Shown in pieces: positions 53,109 to 62,080 of a DNA stretch of 64,000 bases. This DNA is from Deminuibacter soli (GTDB lineage Bacteria > Bacteroidota > Bacteroidia > Chitinophagales > Chitinophagaceae): assembly GCF_003412455.1 (NCBI RefSeq), contig NZ_QTJU01000001.1, forward strand, positions 1 to 64,000. The letters run 5' to 3'. The translations under genes and the position numbers were made by a program. The notes beneath the pieces were generated by a model. The model was not told the DNA's origin and searched no databases. It was given only the letters and a program-made list of their open reading frames with translations. Each line of letters begins with the position of its first letter. Position 1 is the first letter of the stretch.

Positions 53109-54620
53109 ATGAGCGAAAATCAAAACCAACCACTCACCACCGCATCAGGCATTCCTTACTATTACCATGAAGACAGCCAGAGCGTTGGTGCGCGCGGCCC
53201 GTTACTGCTGCAGGATTTTATCCTGCACGAAAAGATGGCCCATTTTAACCGGGAGCGTATTCCCGAACGGGTAGTACACGCCAAAGGCTCGGGCGCATTT
53301 GGCACGTTCACGGTAACACATGATATTACCCGGTACACACGCGCAAAGATTTTTAACCAGGTGGGTAAGCAAACAAGGGTATTCACCCGCTTCTCTACAG
53401 TAGGCGGTGAAAAAGGCAGTGCAGATACTGAACGCGATCCGCGCGGCTTTGCCGTTAAGTTTTATACGGAAGAAGGCAACTGGGACCTGGTAGGCAACAA
53501 CACCCCTATCTTCTTTATCAAAGACCCCAAGAAGTTCAGCGACTTTATACATACGCAGAAAAGAGATCCGTACACCAACTGCAAAAGCACAACCATGATG
53601 TTTGATTTCTGGAGCCTGAACCCGGAAAGCCTGCACCAGATCATGTTCCTGTTCAGCGACCGCGGTACACCATACGGTTACCGTCATATGCATGGTTTCG
53701 GAAGCCACACGTTCAGCTTTATCAATGATAAGAACGAAAGGCATTGGGTGAAATTCCATTTCAAATCATTACAGGGCATCCGCAATTTTACACTGGAAGA
53801 ATCGGTGAAGATGAAAGGGGAAGACCCTGATTTTGCACAGCGTGACCTGCTGCAGTCTATCGACAATAAGGCGTTTCCGCAATGGGCACTGAAGATCCAG
53901 CTTATGACTGAAGAACAGGCAAAGTCTTATCGTTACAACCCGTTCGACCTTACCAAAACCTGGAGCCAGAAAGAGTTCCCGTTGATAGATGTGGGCGTGA
54001 TGGAACTGAATGAAAACCCGCGCAACTATTTTGCAGATGTGGAACAGGCTGCGTTTGCGCCTGCGCATGTGGTAGATGGCGTAAGTTATTCGCCGGACAA
54101 AATGTTGCAGGGGCGTATCTTGTCGTACCCGGATGCACACCGTTACCGTCTCGGTGCCAACTACGAACAGCTACCTGTAAACCGCTGTCCGTATGCCATT
54201 AACAATTACGAACGCGATGGCGCCATGCGTATTGACGGCAATGGTGGCAGCAGTCCCAATTATTTCCCCAACAGCTTCGACAATATCAAACCCGATCCTG
54301 CTTATCAGCAGGCACCATGGGAACTCGACAGCAATGTGGCCGCACACTTCGACCGCAATGGTGAGGGAGAAAACGATCACTACAGTCAGCCCGGTATTTT
54401 TTACCGTGAAGTATTGTCAGCAGAAGACAAACAGCACCTGGTACACAACTTTGTATCAGCCATGAAGGGCATTGACGGGCCCAGGAAAGAGGATATCATT
54501 AACCGCCAGCTCTGCCATTTCTTCCGTGCTGATATTGGCCTGGGAATGGCCATTGCACAAGGCTTAGGTGTAAACCTGGAGCAGGCCATGCCGCAAAAAC
54601 ATACACCACAATCTGCATAA
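53109..54620 (+). CDS. katA: catalase (monofunctional heme catalase)
   Basis: 503 aa. The N-terminus MSENQNQPLTTASGIPYYYH and the active-site block FNRERIPERVVHAKGSGAFG (catalytic His), GNNTPIFFIKD (Asn), and heme-ligand RILSYPDAHRYRLGANYEQL are typical of small-subunit clade 3 catalases. The ATG at 53109 is preferred over 53040, which adds 23 residues without match. Divergent from oxyR and probably its main target. The end is followed by a perfect palindrome. Confidence 0.96.
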   Translation: MSENQNQPLTTASGIPYYYHEDSQSVGARGPLLLQDFILHEKMAHFNRERIPERVVHAKGSGAFGTFTVTHDITRYTRAKIFNQVGKQTRVFTRFSTVGGEKGSADTERDPRGFAVKFYTEEGNWDLVGNNTPIFFIKDPKKFSDFIHTQKRDPYTNCKSTTMMFDFWSLNPESLHQIMFLFSDRGTPYGYRHMHGFGSHTFSFINDKNERHWVKFHFKSLQGIRNFTLEESVKMKGEDPDFAQRDLLQSIDNKAFPQWALKIQLMTEEQAKSYRYNPFDLTKTWSQKEFPLIDVGVMELNENPRNYFADVEQAAFAPAHVVDGVSYSPDKMLQGRILSYPDAHRYRLGANYEQLPVNRCPYAINNYERDGAMRIDGNGGSSPNYFPNSFDNIKPDPAYQQAPWELDSNVAAHFDRNGEGENDHYSQPGIFYREVLSAEDKQHLVHNFVSAMKGIDGPRKEDIINRQLCHFFRADIGLGMAIAQGLGVNLEQAMPQKHTPQSA

Positions 54621-54642
54621 CAGCATCCCCAATGTTTATTCT

Positions 54643-54672
54643 CAGAGCAGCCATCCGCGGATGGCTGCTCTG
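54643..54672 (+). terminator. perfect 30-base palindrome after katA
   Basis: CAGAGCAGCCATCCG and its exact complement form a 15-pair stem with no loop bases. No T run follows (TTGATG), so it may act as an mRNA end barrier, a Rho-independent-like stop, or a protein site. Confidence 0.55.
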
Positions 54673-54764
54673 TTGATGACCACAAACAGCCATAGCCAAA
54701 AAAGCTAACCGCTATTCGCTATAACCTATAAGCTATTCCCTATCTTTAAGCAAAGGCTTTTGCT

Positions 54765-56087
54765 ATGTCGTTTATAATTGTTTTGTCAGGCATCGTTCTG
54801 CTCGTATTACTGATTACTTTGTTGCGCTTAAATGCATTTCTTGCGTTTCTGATTGTTTCTATCTTAATGGGCCTGGTAAAACACATGACTGTTACGGCAG
54901 TGGTGGGTTCTATACAAAAAGGTATTGGTGATATACTCGGTTCGCTGGTTATACTCATTGGCCTGGGAGCCATGCTGGGCAAACTTATTGCCGACAGTGG
55001 CGCGGCTGTGCGCATATCTACCGCACTCACCAACCTGTTTGGCAAAAAATACCTGCAATGGGCTATGGTGCTTACCGCATTTATTGTAGGCATTCCCCTG
55101 TTTTATGGCGTAGGTTTCGTGTTGCTGGTGCCATTGGTTATTACCGTTACCAGCCGATACAATATCCCGGCGGTATATATCGGATTGCCTACGCTGGCAG
55201 CACTTTCTGTAACACATGGTTACTTACCGCCGCACCCCTCACCTGTTGCATTGATTCAACAGTTTCATGCGCAAATAGGCATGACCTTGTTATACGGGCT
55301 GTGTATTGCTATACCGGCTATAATACTGGCCGGGCCTGTGTTTTCAATTACACTGAAAAAATACACCGCCAAACCGCTCGCCACCTTTGCCGCAAAGGAA
55401 ATACCTGAATCTGAGCTGCCCGGTACCTTCACCAGTTTTATGGCTGCTTTTTTACCGGTAGTATTGATTGCCCTGCATGCCGTTTTACAAATTACCACAC
55501 CCGCTACCAGCAAATTCTATCCTATACTGCACTCTATTGACGATGGTGCTATGGCAGTAATCGCCATGCTCATCAGCGTACTCACTGCGGCCTATACCCT
55601 TGGCGTAAAACGCGGTAAAAAAATGGAAGCTGTAATGGGTACACTCAGCGAATCAGTGAAAGATGTGGTGCTGATATTACTGATCATTGGTGGTGCCGGT
55701 GCATTAAAACAGGTGCTAACAGACAGTGGCCTTAACAACGCCATTGTAGACCAGTTACAAAACATGCACGTACACCCGCTTTTGCTAGCCTGGAGCATCA
55801 GTGCTATAATCCGCGTGTGTATTGGCTCTGCCACCATTGCCGGTGTTACAACCGCCGGTATTGTTGCCCCGTTAATTGCTACCACGGGCGTTAACCCCAA
55901 CCTCATGGTGCTGGCCACTGGCGCTGGCAGCCTTATGTTTTCGCATGTAAACGATCCGGGCTTCTGGATGTTCAAGGAGTACTTTAACCTAACCTTTAAA
56001 GACACGCTGAAAACATGGAGTATCATGGAAACCATTGTTTCCGTGGTTGGACTAGTGGGCGTGTTTGTGATTAACAGCTTCCTGTAG
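54765..56087 (+). CDS. GntP-family permease
   Basis: 440 aa, about 12 helices. The gluconate:H+ symporter pattern is clear: IVLSGIVLLVLLITLLRLNA at the start, VGIPLFYGVGFVLLVPL, LAALSVTHGYLPPHPSPVAL, RVCIGSATIAGVTTAGIVAP and a MFSHVNDPGFWMFKEYFNL box near the end. The family includes gluconate, fructuronate and D-serine (DsdX) transporters. The genes that follow (RidA, D-threonine-aldolase-like, dipeptidase) point to D-amino acids rather than gluconate. No sugar-acid genes are nearby. Confidence 0.9.
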   Translation: MSFIIVLSGIVLLVLLITLLRLNAFLAFLIVSILMGLVKHMTVTAVVGSIQKGIGDILGSLVILIGLGAMLGKLIADSGAAVRISTALTNLFGKKYLQWAMVLTAFIVGIPLFYGVGFVLLVPLVITVTSRYNIPAVYIGLPTLAALSVTHGYLPPHPSPVALIQQFHAQIGMTLLYGLCIAIPAIILAGPVFSITLKKYTAKPLATFAAKEIPESELPGTFTSFMAAFLPVVLIALHAVLQITTPATSKFYPILHSIDDGAMAVIAMLISVLTAAYTLGVKRGKKMEAVMGTLSESVKDVVLILLIIGGAGALKQVLTDSGLNNAIVDQLQNMHVHPLLLAWSISAIIRVCIGSATIAGVTTAGIVAPLIATTGVNPNLMVLATGAGSLMFSHVNDPGFWMFKEYFNLTFKDTLKTWSIMETIVSVVGLVGVFVINSFL

Positions 56088-56198
56088 CAGGCCGCGCTGT
56101 TTGTCGAAATACCGGGCCGTATTATATGGCTGCCGCCAATAAGTTTCACGGGCAAACGGGAGATGACTTATTTTTGGCACTCATTCAATATACCAGCC

Positions 56199-56663
56199 AT
56201 GACACCTGATGAACGTTTCGCCCAAACGGGCCTTGTTTTACCACCGGCACCTACTCCACTCGGCGTTTATAAACCTTACCTGATTGATGGATTGCATTGT
56301 TATGTATCGGGGCATGGGCCAGTACAAAGCGATAAATCCCTCATTATTGGCCGCATTGGCAAAGACATGAGTATGGAAGAAGGCAAGCTGGCTGCAAGGC
56401 AGGTTGGTCTTACCATCTTGTCTACACTCAAAACCAATCTCGGCAGCCTCAACAAAATAAAAAGAGTGATTAAAGTGCTGGGCATGGTAAACTGCACACC
56501 GGAGTTTGAAAAACATCCTTATATAATCAACGGCTGCAGCGAACTGTTTGCCGAAATATGGGGAACCGACAACGGCATTGGTGTAAGAAGTGCAGTAGGC
56601 TTCGGCTCACTGCCCGATAATATTCCCGTTGAAATTGAAGCTTTGTTTGAATTACATCCCTAG
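56199..56663 (+). CDS. RidA/YjgF family protein
   Basis: About 154 aa. The start at 56199 (MTPDERFAQTGLVLPPAP) matches the longer RidA subgroup better than 56163. Motifs: YVSGHGPVQSDKSLIIGRIG, LKTNLGSLNKIKRVIKVLGM, VRSAVGFGSLPDNIPVEIEA. Many members deaminate reactive enamines released by PLP enzymes. The next gene, 3 bases on, is a PLP amino-acid enzyme, so a clean-up role is plausible. Not all subgroups keep the catalytic Arg. Confidence 0.85.
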   Translation: MTPDERFAQTGLVLPPAPTPLGVYKPYLIDGLHCYVSGHGPVQSDKSLIIGRIGKDMSMEEGKLAARQVGLTILSTLKTNLGSLNKIKRVIKVLGMVNCTPEFEKHPYIINGCSELFAEIWGTDNGIGVRSAVGFGSLPDNIPVEIEALFELHP

Positions 56664-56666
56664 CAC

Positions 56667-57764
56667 ATGCAGCAACAGTGGTTTCATATCAGCAATATTG
56701 ACACAATAGATTCGCCTGCCCTGGCTTTTTATCCTGCGCGCATCAGCGAAAACATACGTACGGCCATTACCATGGCAGGTGATGTTCAACGCCTGCGTCC
56801 GCATGTAAAAACCAACAAAACAGCCGAAGTATGCAGTATGATGCTGCAGCAGGGCATCACCCGTTTTAAATGCGCCACCATTCGTGAAGCAGCCATGCTG
56901 GCGCAGGTACAGGCACCCGATGTATTGCTCGCGTACCAGCCGGTTGGCCCCAAAATACAGCGGCTGCTGCAACTGGTGAAGGAATATCCCCATACCACCT
57001 TCTCCTGCGTTACCGACAACGAAGCGCAGGCACGTGCTATTGCGGCTGTGTTTGAGCAGGCAGGCAGCAGCATCGGTATTTACATCGATCTCAATGTGGG
57101 TATGAACCGTACCGGCATTGTGCCCGGTGAAGCTGCTTTACAGTTGTACACGCTCTGCCGCACATTGCCCGGCCTGCATATAAAAGGCTTGCATGCATAC
57201 GATGGCCAGATTCATGATGCAACGGAAGAAGCCCGTAAAACGCAGGCAGACACAGGGTTTGCGCCTGTGGCAAACATGATGGAAGCTATTCAGCAGCAAA
57301 CAGGCAAACGCCCGGCAGTCATCGCAGGCGGCTCTCCCAGCTTTGAAGCACATATTGCGCGCGAGCAGGTAGAGCTCAGTCCGGGTACTTTTGTATTCTG
57401 GGACAAAGGCTATGCACAGATGATGCCTGACCAGCGTTTTCATTATGCAGCGCTGGTGCTCACCAGGGTGATCTCCATCGTTAACAAGGAACTGCTCACG
57501 CTTGACCTGGGGCACAAAGCCATTGCGCCTGAAATGCCGCAGCCGAGGGTGTATTTCCTGAATCATCCAGGCGCTACCATTGTGGCGCAAAGTGAAGAGC
57601 ACCTGGTAGTACAGGTACCTGATACCAGCGTGCACAGCATTGGCGATGTATGGTATGGCGTGCCGCACCATGTATGCCCCACCGTTTCTATGTACGATGA
57701 AGCACAGGTGATAGAAAACCATACCGCCGTGCAAACCTGGAAAATAACGGCCAGAGGCAGGTAA
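56667..57764 (+). CDS. D-threonine aldolase / D-serine dehydratase-like PLP enzyme
   Basis: 365 aa of the alanine-racemase-like fold III group. The PLP Lys is in RPHVKTNKTAEV (near residue 48) and the metal-binding pair His-x-Cys of the D-serine dehydratase-like C-terminal domain is in GVPHHVCPTVSM (near 335). Also AYDGQIHDATEE and GGSPSFEAH. It should cleave D-threonine-type amino acids or dehydrate D-serine. Substrate is not settled by sequence. Operon with permease, RidA and dipeptidase. Confidence 0.88.
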   Translation: MQQQWFHISNIDTIDSPALAFYPARISENIRTAITMAGDVQRLRPHVKTNKTAEVCSMMLQQGITRFKCATIREAAMLAQVQAPDVLLAYQPVGPKIQRLLQLVKEYPHTTFSCVTDNEAQARAIAAVFEQAGSSIGIYIDLNVGMNRTGIVPGEAALQLYTLCRTLPGLHIKGLHAYDGQIHDATEEARKTQADTGFAPVANMMEAIQQQTGKRPAVIAGGSPSFEAHIAREQVELSPGTFVFWDKGYAQMMPDQRFHYAALVLTRVISIVNKELLTLDLGHKAIAPEMPQPRVYFLNHPGATIVAQSEEHLVVQVPDTSVHSIGDVWYGVPHHVCPTVSMYDEAQVIENHTAVQTWKITARGR

Positions 57765-57809
57765 CTGCGCTTCAGCCATCAAATCATTCACCATCCAACA
57801 ACAATCCCG

Positions 57810-58880
57810 ATGTTCACCATAGACGCCCATCTTGATCTCAGCATGAATGCCCTTGAATGGAACCGCGACCTGCGCCAGCCGGCGCACGCTATCCGTGCAA
57901 GGGAAAAAGGCATGACCGATAAGCCAGACCGTGCCAACGGCACCGTAGCACTGCCCGAGCTGCGCAAGGGCAATACCGGCCTGGTAGTGGCCACCCAGAT
58001 AGCCCGTTTTGTTGCACCAGACAACCCGCTCCCCGGCTGGTTTTCACCTGAACAGGCATGGGCGCAGACGCAGGGACAGCTGGCCTGGTACAAGGCCATG
58101 GAGCAGGCAGGTGAAATGAAAATGATCACCGGCTTAAAAGAACTGCAGGAGCATATTGCCCGCTGGAAAAACAGTACCGATACCAGCAAGCTGCCGGTAG
58201 GCTACATACTTAGCCTGGAGGGTGCAGATTCCATTGTAAACCTTGACTACCTGCATACTGCCTACAACAATGGCCTGCGTGCATTGGGACCTGCGCACTA
58301 TGGCCCCGGCCGTTATGCCAATGGTACGGATGCCACGGGTCATTTAAACGATATGGGCAAGGCGCTGATTAAGGAAATGCAGCAACTCAACATGATTCTT
58401 GATGCCACGCATCTTTGTGACGATGCGTTCTGGGATGCGATGGATATATTCAGCGGTAATGTATGGGCCAGTCACAACAACTGCCGCGCCCTGGTAAACC
58501 ATAACCGCCAGTTCAGCGACGAGCAGCTGAAGGAACTGATTAAGCGCAAAGCAGTGATTGGCGCCGCATTCGACGCCTGGATGCTGGTTCCCAACTGGGT
58601 GCGCCAGCAATCGACGCCCAAAGAAATGCAATGCAACCTCGACAAGGTAATTGATCACATCGATCACATTTGCCAGCTGGCAGGCAATACCCTGCACGTA
58701 GGCATCGGCTCTGACCTTGACGGCGCTTTTGGCACAGAACAATGCCCTTACGATATTGACACCATTGCAGATTTCGCCAGCATCCCTGCACAGTTAGCCA
58801 GGCGCGGCTACACACCGCAGGATATTGAAAACATCATGCACGGTAACTGGCTCCGCTTTTTGGAAAGGGCGTGGGGGTAA
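57810..58880 (+). CDS. membrane dipeptidase (M19, renal dipeptidase family)
   Basis: 356 aa binuclear zinc peptidase. The N-terminal metal motif DAHLDLSMNA (HxD) is at residues 6-8, the bridging Glu is in ILSLEGADSI, and the His residues are in WASHNNCRALVNHNRQFSDE; GIGSDLDGAFG carries the conserved Asp. No signal peptide, so cytoplasmic. Family members cut dipeptides and accept D-amino acids at the C-terminal position. Fits the D-amino-acid theme of the operon. Confidence 0.92.
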   Translation: MFTIDAHLDLSMNALEWNRDLRQPAHAIRAREKGMTDKPDRANGTVALPELRKGNTGLVVATQIARFVAPDNPLPGWFSPEQAWAQTQGQLAWYKAMEQAGEMKMITGLKELQEHIARWKNSTDTSKLPVGYILSLEGADSIVNLDYLHTAYNNGLRALGPAHYGPGRYANGTDATGHLNDMGKALIKEMQQLNMILDATHLCDDAFWDAMDIFSGNVWASHNNCRALVNHNRQFSDEQLKELIKRKAVIGAAFDAWMLVPNWVRQQSTPKEMQCNLDKVIDHIDHICQLAGNTLHVGIGSDLDGAFGTEQCPYDIDTIADFASIPAQLARRGYTPQDIENIMHGNWLRFLERAWG

Positions 58881-58902
58881 GCCAACGATAATAGCGATGC
58901 CG

Positions 58903-59243
58903 TTGCCGGTGTCCTCACCGGCAATAATAATATCGTATTGTGGCGATGCCAACGAAGGGGCTGCGGATAACGCGGCCCCTTCGTATTTAGTGCCGTTGCC
59001 GGTGTCCTCACCGGCAATAATAGTATCGTGTGGCGGCTGTGGGGACACAGCCTCAGGCGATGCCAGCGAAGGGGCTGCGAATAACGCGGCCCTTTCGCAT
59101 TTAGTGCCGTTGCCGGTGTCCTCACCGGCAATAATAGTATCGTGTGGCGGCTGTGGGGACACAGCCTCAAGCGATGCCAGCGAAGGGCCGCGGATAACGC
59201 GGCCCCTTCGCATTGATGCCGTTGCCGGTGTCCTCACCGGCAA
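58903..59243. repeat. left REP-like array (three hairpin types) next to the RAYT gene
   Basis: Hairpin 1 (stem TTGCCGGTG, loop TCCT) occurs at 58903, 58996, 59110 and 59222. Hairpin 2 (stem GGCTGTG, loop GGGA) occurs at 59035 and 59149. Hairpin 3 (CGAAGGGGC with GCCCCTTCG and variants) occurs at 58953, 59067 and 59181. Units repeat every 93-114 bases in the order 1-2-3; the first unit lacks hairpin 2. The array fills the gap between the convergent dipeptidase and RAYT genes. Open frames inside it arise from the repeats. Confidence 0.9.
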
Positions 59244-59261
59244 TCTCATCACAACGTACAA

Positions 59262-59777
59262 CTAATCCCTGTAATCATGCAGAAACTCGTAATTCTTAAC
59301 TCCCTGCTCATAATACATCGCCGATGAATATGGATAAAGGGCCGGTTCGTTTGCCAGTTGCCAATGTTCCTGTAACGGATTTTCATGTATATAGTTGAGC
59401 TTCTGTGCGATTGTTGCAGTATTGTATAACAGAAACTGATCGCTTCCCCGCTGCCAGAAATTATACTTGCGGTCTGGTAAGTTCACCTTAAAGTAAGGCA
59501 ATTCCCAAGGTACATTTTGTTGAAGATATTCCTGGAAACGATGCGCGGTATATTTCATAAAACTACTGACCGCGCTTTCTTTGTTTGTTGTCTTAAGCAT
59601 CGTCCAAATAACATGCAAGTGATTAGGCATTATCACAAAGCCATACACTCTGATGCGCTTTTTCTCTGAAAGAAAGGTGAAGGTATCGAGAATGATATGC
59701 TGTAGCTGGTGTTTGCCAATCAGGTGCCGCCATTCATGTATGGTGGCTGTATAGAAGTACATTTCATTAGTTAGCAT
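59262..59777 (-). CDS. REP-associated tyrosine transposase (RAYT, Y1 HUH)
   Basis: 171 aa. The HUH metal motif is MPNHLHVIW (His53, His55). The downstream helix has several Tyr candidates for the nucleophile (Tyr118, Tyr129 in KLNYIHENPLQEHW); the NYIHENP motif is typical of this family. RAYTs are single-copy relatives of IS200 transposases that do not carry terminal repeats of an IS but are flanked by REP sequences, as here on both sides. Likely role: cutting or spreading the hairpin repeats. No frameshift; probably active or recently so. Confidence 0.9.
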   Translation of the reverse strand: MLTNEMYFYTATIHEWRHLIGKHQLQHIILDTFTFLSEKKRIRVYGFVIMPNHLHVIWTMLKTTNKESAVSSFMKYTAHRFQEYLQQNVPWELPYFKVNLPDRKYNFWQRGSDQFLLYNTATIAQKLNYIHENPLQEHWQLANEPALYPYSSAMYYEQGVKNYEFLHDYRD

Positions 59778-59820
59778 GTTTCAATTTACGCAAATTGTTC
59801 ACATGCAGTATTTATTGTCG

Positions 59821-60076
59821 TTGCGGCTGTCCTCACCGGCAATAAAAGTGTTGTGCTCACCCCAATGTGGTGGCTGTGGGGACACAGCCACAGGCGATGC
59901 CAGCAGAGGGCCGCGTTATTCGCGCCCCTCTCCATTAATGCCGTTGCCGGTGTCCTCACCGGCAATAATAATATCGTGTGGTGGCTGTGGGGACACAGCC
60001 ATGGGCGATGCCAGCAGAGGGCCGCGTTATTCGCGACCCTCTGCATTGATGCCGTTGCCGGTGTCCTCACCGGCAA
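59821..60076. repeat. right REP-like array next to the RAYT gene
   Basis: Hairpin 1 is at 59821 (degenerate), 59944 and 60055; hairpin 2 at 59872 and 59983; hairpin 3 at 59905 and 60014. The order and strand are the same as in the left array. Hairpin 3 differs in sequence from the left side (GCAGAGGG with CCCTCTGC) yet stays self-complementary in the second copy. The array ends 7 bases from the stop codon of the LD-carboxypeptidase. Confidence 0.9.
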
Positions 60077-60082
60077 TAGAAC

Positions 60083-60991
60083 TCACTCCTCCACCAGCCG
60101 CACGCCGCCATCTGCCACCTGCAAACGGTAATGCCCGCCGGATTTCAGCGCATAGTTATCGCCGCCATGGCTCACCGGGAAGTGATAACATACAGGGTAA
60201 TCGTATTCTGCAAGATGCGAGTGGATAATGTTTTCAATGGTATCACCAAAAGGAATCACCGTGTCCTTCATCTCTGTAAACCCGCCCACAACCAGTCCTG
60301 CCAGGTTGCGCAAAGCCCCGCTGCGTTTTAATTGCAGCAGCATGCGGTCAACATTGTAGAGGTATTCGCCGATATCTTCCATAAATAAAATCTTGCCGCT
60401 TGTATCCAATGCAGAAGTCGTACCGGTAGCATGCACCAGCAATGACAGATTGCCCCCCACCAGCTCGCCTGCAGCAATACCTGTTTTATTCAGCGGGTAC
60501 GCCTCACAGGCATAGTTTGCCCTGCCCCCTTCCAGCGCATGCCGCAGCGATTGCACATACGGCCCCTGCCAGGCATCATCATTAAACGCACCGGCCATCG
60601 GTGCATGCAGGGTGGCAATGCCCAGCTGCGTGTGAATATGCGTATGCAGCAATGTAATATCACTAAACCCGATCACCCATTTGGGTTTTGCGCGAAAGCG
60701 GGTGAAATCAATACGGTCAATAATACGGCTAACGCCATAGCCTCCGCGGCCGCACAATACCGCCTGCACACTATCATCATCGAGCATCTGCTGCAGATCG
60801 GCCAGGCGTTCTTCATCGGTACCGGAAAAATAATGGTGCTGGTTGCCCAGGGTTTTGCCAACGCGTACCCGGTAACCCCATTGCTGCAGTACATCGATAC
60901 AGGTTTGGGCCCGCTCAGCAGGCATGAAGCCTGCCGGACAAACAATGCCTATCGTATCTCCCTTTTTAAGATAAGGTGGTATGGTAATCAT
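60083..60991 (-). CDS. LD-carboxypeptidase (S66 family), cytoplasmic copy
   Basis: 302 aa serine peptidase that removes D-Ala from the stem tetrapeptide of recycled muropeptides. N-terminal PPYLKKGDTIGIVCPAG, CGRGGYGVSRIIDRID, nucleophile Ser in WVIGFSDITLLHTH, Glu in FMEDIGEYLYNVD, and His in YHFPVSHGGDNYALK. No signal peptide. It overlaps the second S66 gene upstream by 4 bases, so both are in one operon. Confidence 0.92.
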   Translation of the reverse strand: MITIPPYLKKGDTIGIVCPAGFMPAERAQTCIDVLQQWGYRVRVGKTLGNQHHYFSGTDEERLADLQQMLDDDSVQAVLCGRGGYGVSRIIDRIDFTRFRAKPKWVIGFSDITLLHTHIHTQLGIATLHAPMAGAFNDDAWQGPYVQSLRHALEGGRANYACEAYPLNKTGIAAGELVGGNLSLLVHATGTTSALDTSGKILFMEDIGEYLYNVDRMLLQLKRSGALRNLAGLVVGGFTEMKDTVIPFGDTIENIIHSHLAEYDYPVCYHFPVSHGGDNYALKSGGHYRLQVADGGVRLVEE

Positions 60992-62016
60992 CTTAATTCG
61001 GTTAAGGTAGCGCCTGCTTCATGTACAATGAGCTGGTGACGCACACCACATTTTAAAGCCATGTTGTTTTTCTGGTGCCCTACAGGGAAATCGAAACAAA
61101 CAGGGTAACTGTATTGCTTTACTTTCTCCATTACAATATCGTACAAGGTACGGCCAAACTCATCGCCGGGCTCATCGGGTTTAAGGCTGAAGCCCCCGAC
61201 GATTAATCCCTTCAAATGTTGCAGCTTGCGGGATCTTTTCAGGTTCCAAAGCATGCGGTCTATACTGTAGAGATATTCGTGCGTGTCTTCAATAAACAGG
61301 ATTTTACCGGCAGTAGGCAGGTCAGATGCGCTGCCTGCGAGTGTTTCAATGGTATTCAGATTTCCGCCCACCAGTATGCCGCTTGCTTTTCCTGTGCGGT
61401 TATTGGGGTTCATCACTGCACTGTACTGCATTTTTTCGCCGCTCAGCGCCTGGTAAATAGATTGTATGGTTTGCTGCTGCACTGCATCTGCGAGGGCGGC
61501 ATTTTCCGGGAAACTGTTGGTCATTTTACTGTGCAGCGAAGCAATGTGGTAGTTGTGTGCGAGATGGCAATGCAGCACAGTGATATCGCTGAAACCGATG
61601 ATCCACTTGGGATGCCTGCGGAAACGGGTGAAATCTACCTGGTCAATAATGCGTACAAAACCATAACCGCCCCTTGCACACAGTACGGCTTTGATGTGCG
61701 GGCTATCGATCATCTGCTGAAAATCGGCAAGGCGTTCTGCATCTGATCCGCCGAAACTGCCGTCGCGTAATCCCACGGTTTTGCCGGTTTCAACCGTAAA
61801 TCCCCAGGCGGTGAGTTGCTGTACTGCGGGCTGGATATCTTTTTCGGGAATATAACCCGAGGGACAGGTAATACCGATCACATCTCCTTTTTTGAGATAC
61901 GGCGGGATAGTCCATGCGGGTGCCGTTTTGCCCGGCGCAGCCATCAGCCGGGATATGGGCAATGCGGCAGAAGCCAGTGCCAGTGCCGATTTGCCTAAAA
62001 AATGCTTCCTGTTCAT
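60988..62016 (-). CDS. LD-carboxypeptidase (S66 family), exported copy
   Basis: 342 aa paralogue of the next gene. The start at 62016 (MNRKHFLGKSALALASAALP) gives an N-terminal export signal; the NRKHFL pattern is Tat-like but lacks the double Arg. Motifs: PPYLKKGDVIGITCPSG, CARGGYGFVRIIDQVD, Ser in WIIGFSDITVLHCH, Glu in FIEDTHEYLYSID, His in FDFPVGHQKNNMAL. Likely acts in the periplasm on peptidoglycan peptides, while its partner acts inside. Confidence 0.9.
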   Translation of the reverse strand: MNRKHFLGKSALALASAALPISRLMAAPGKTAPAWTIPPYLKKGDVIGITCPSGYIPEKDIQPAVQQLTAWGFTVETGKTVGLRDGSFGGSDAERLADFQQMIDSPHIKAVLCARGGYGFVRIIDQVDFTRFRRHPKWIIGFSDITVLHCHLAHNYHIASLHSKMTNSFPENAALADAVQQQTIQSIYQALSGEKMQYSAVMNPNNRTGKASGILVGGNLNTIETLAGSASDLPTAGKILFIEDTHEYLYSIDRMLWNLKRSRKLQHLKGLIVGGFSLKPDEPGDEFGRTLYDIVMEKVKQYSYPVCFDFPVGHQKNNMALKCGVRHQLIVHEAGATLTELR

Positions 62017-62080
62017 GGGCTGAAGATACTGCATATGCCATTTGAATAAACACGCCGGTTACAACTTCGTACGCGCTTGT

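Noticed and set aside
54690-54740. AT-rich near-repeats of GCTAT/CTATAA before the GntP gene
   Set aside because: Short and irregular; cannot be told from low-complexity intergenic sequence.
58794-60131. Several ORFs of 90-155 codons over the REP arrays
   Set aside because: They consist of translated repeats on either strand and have no independent support.
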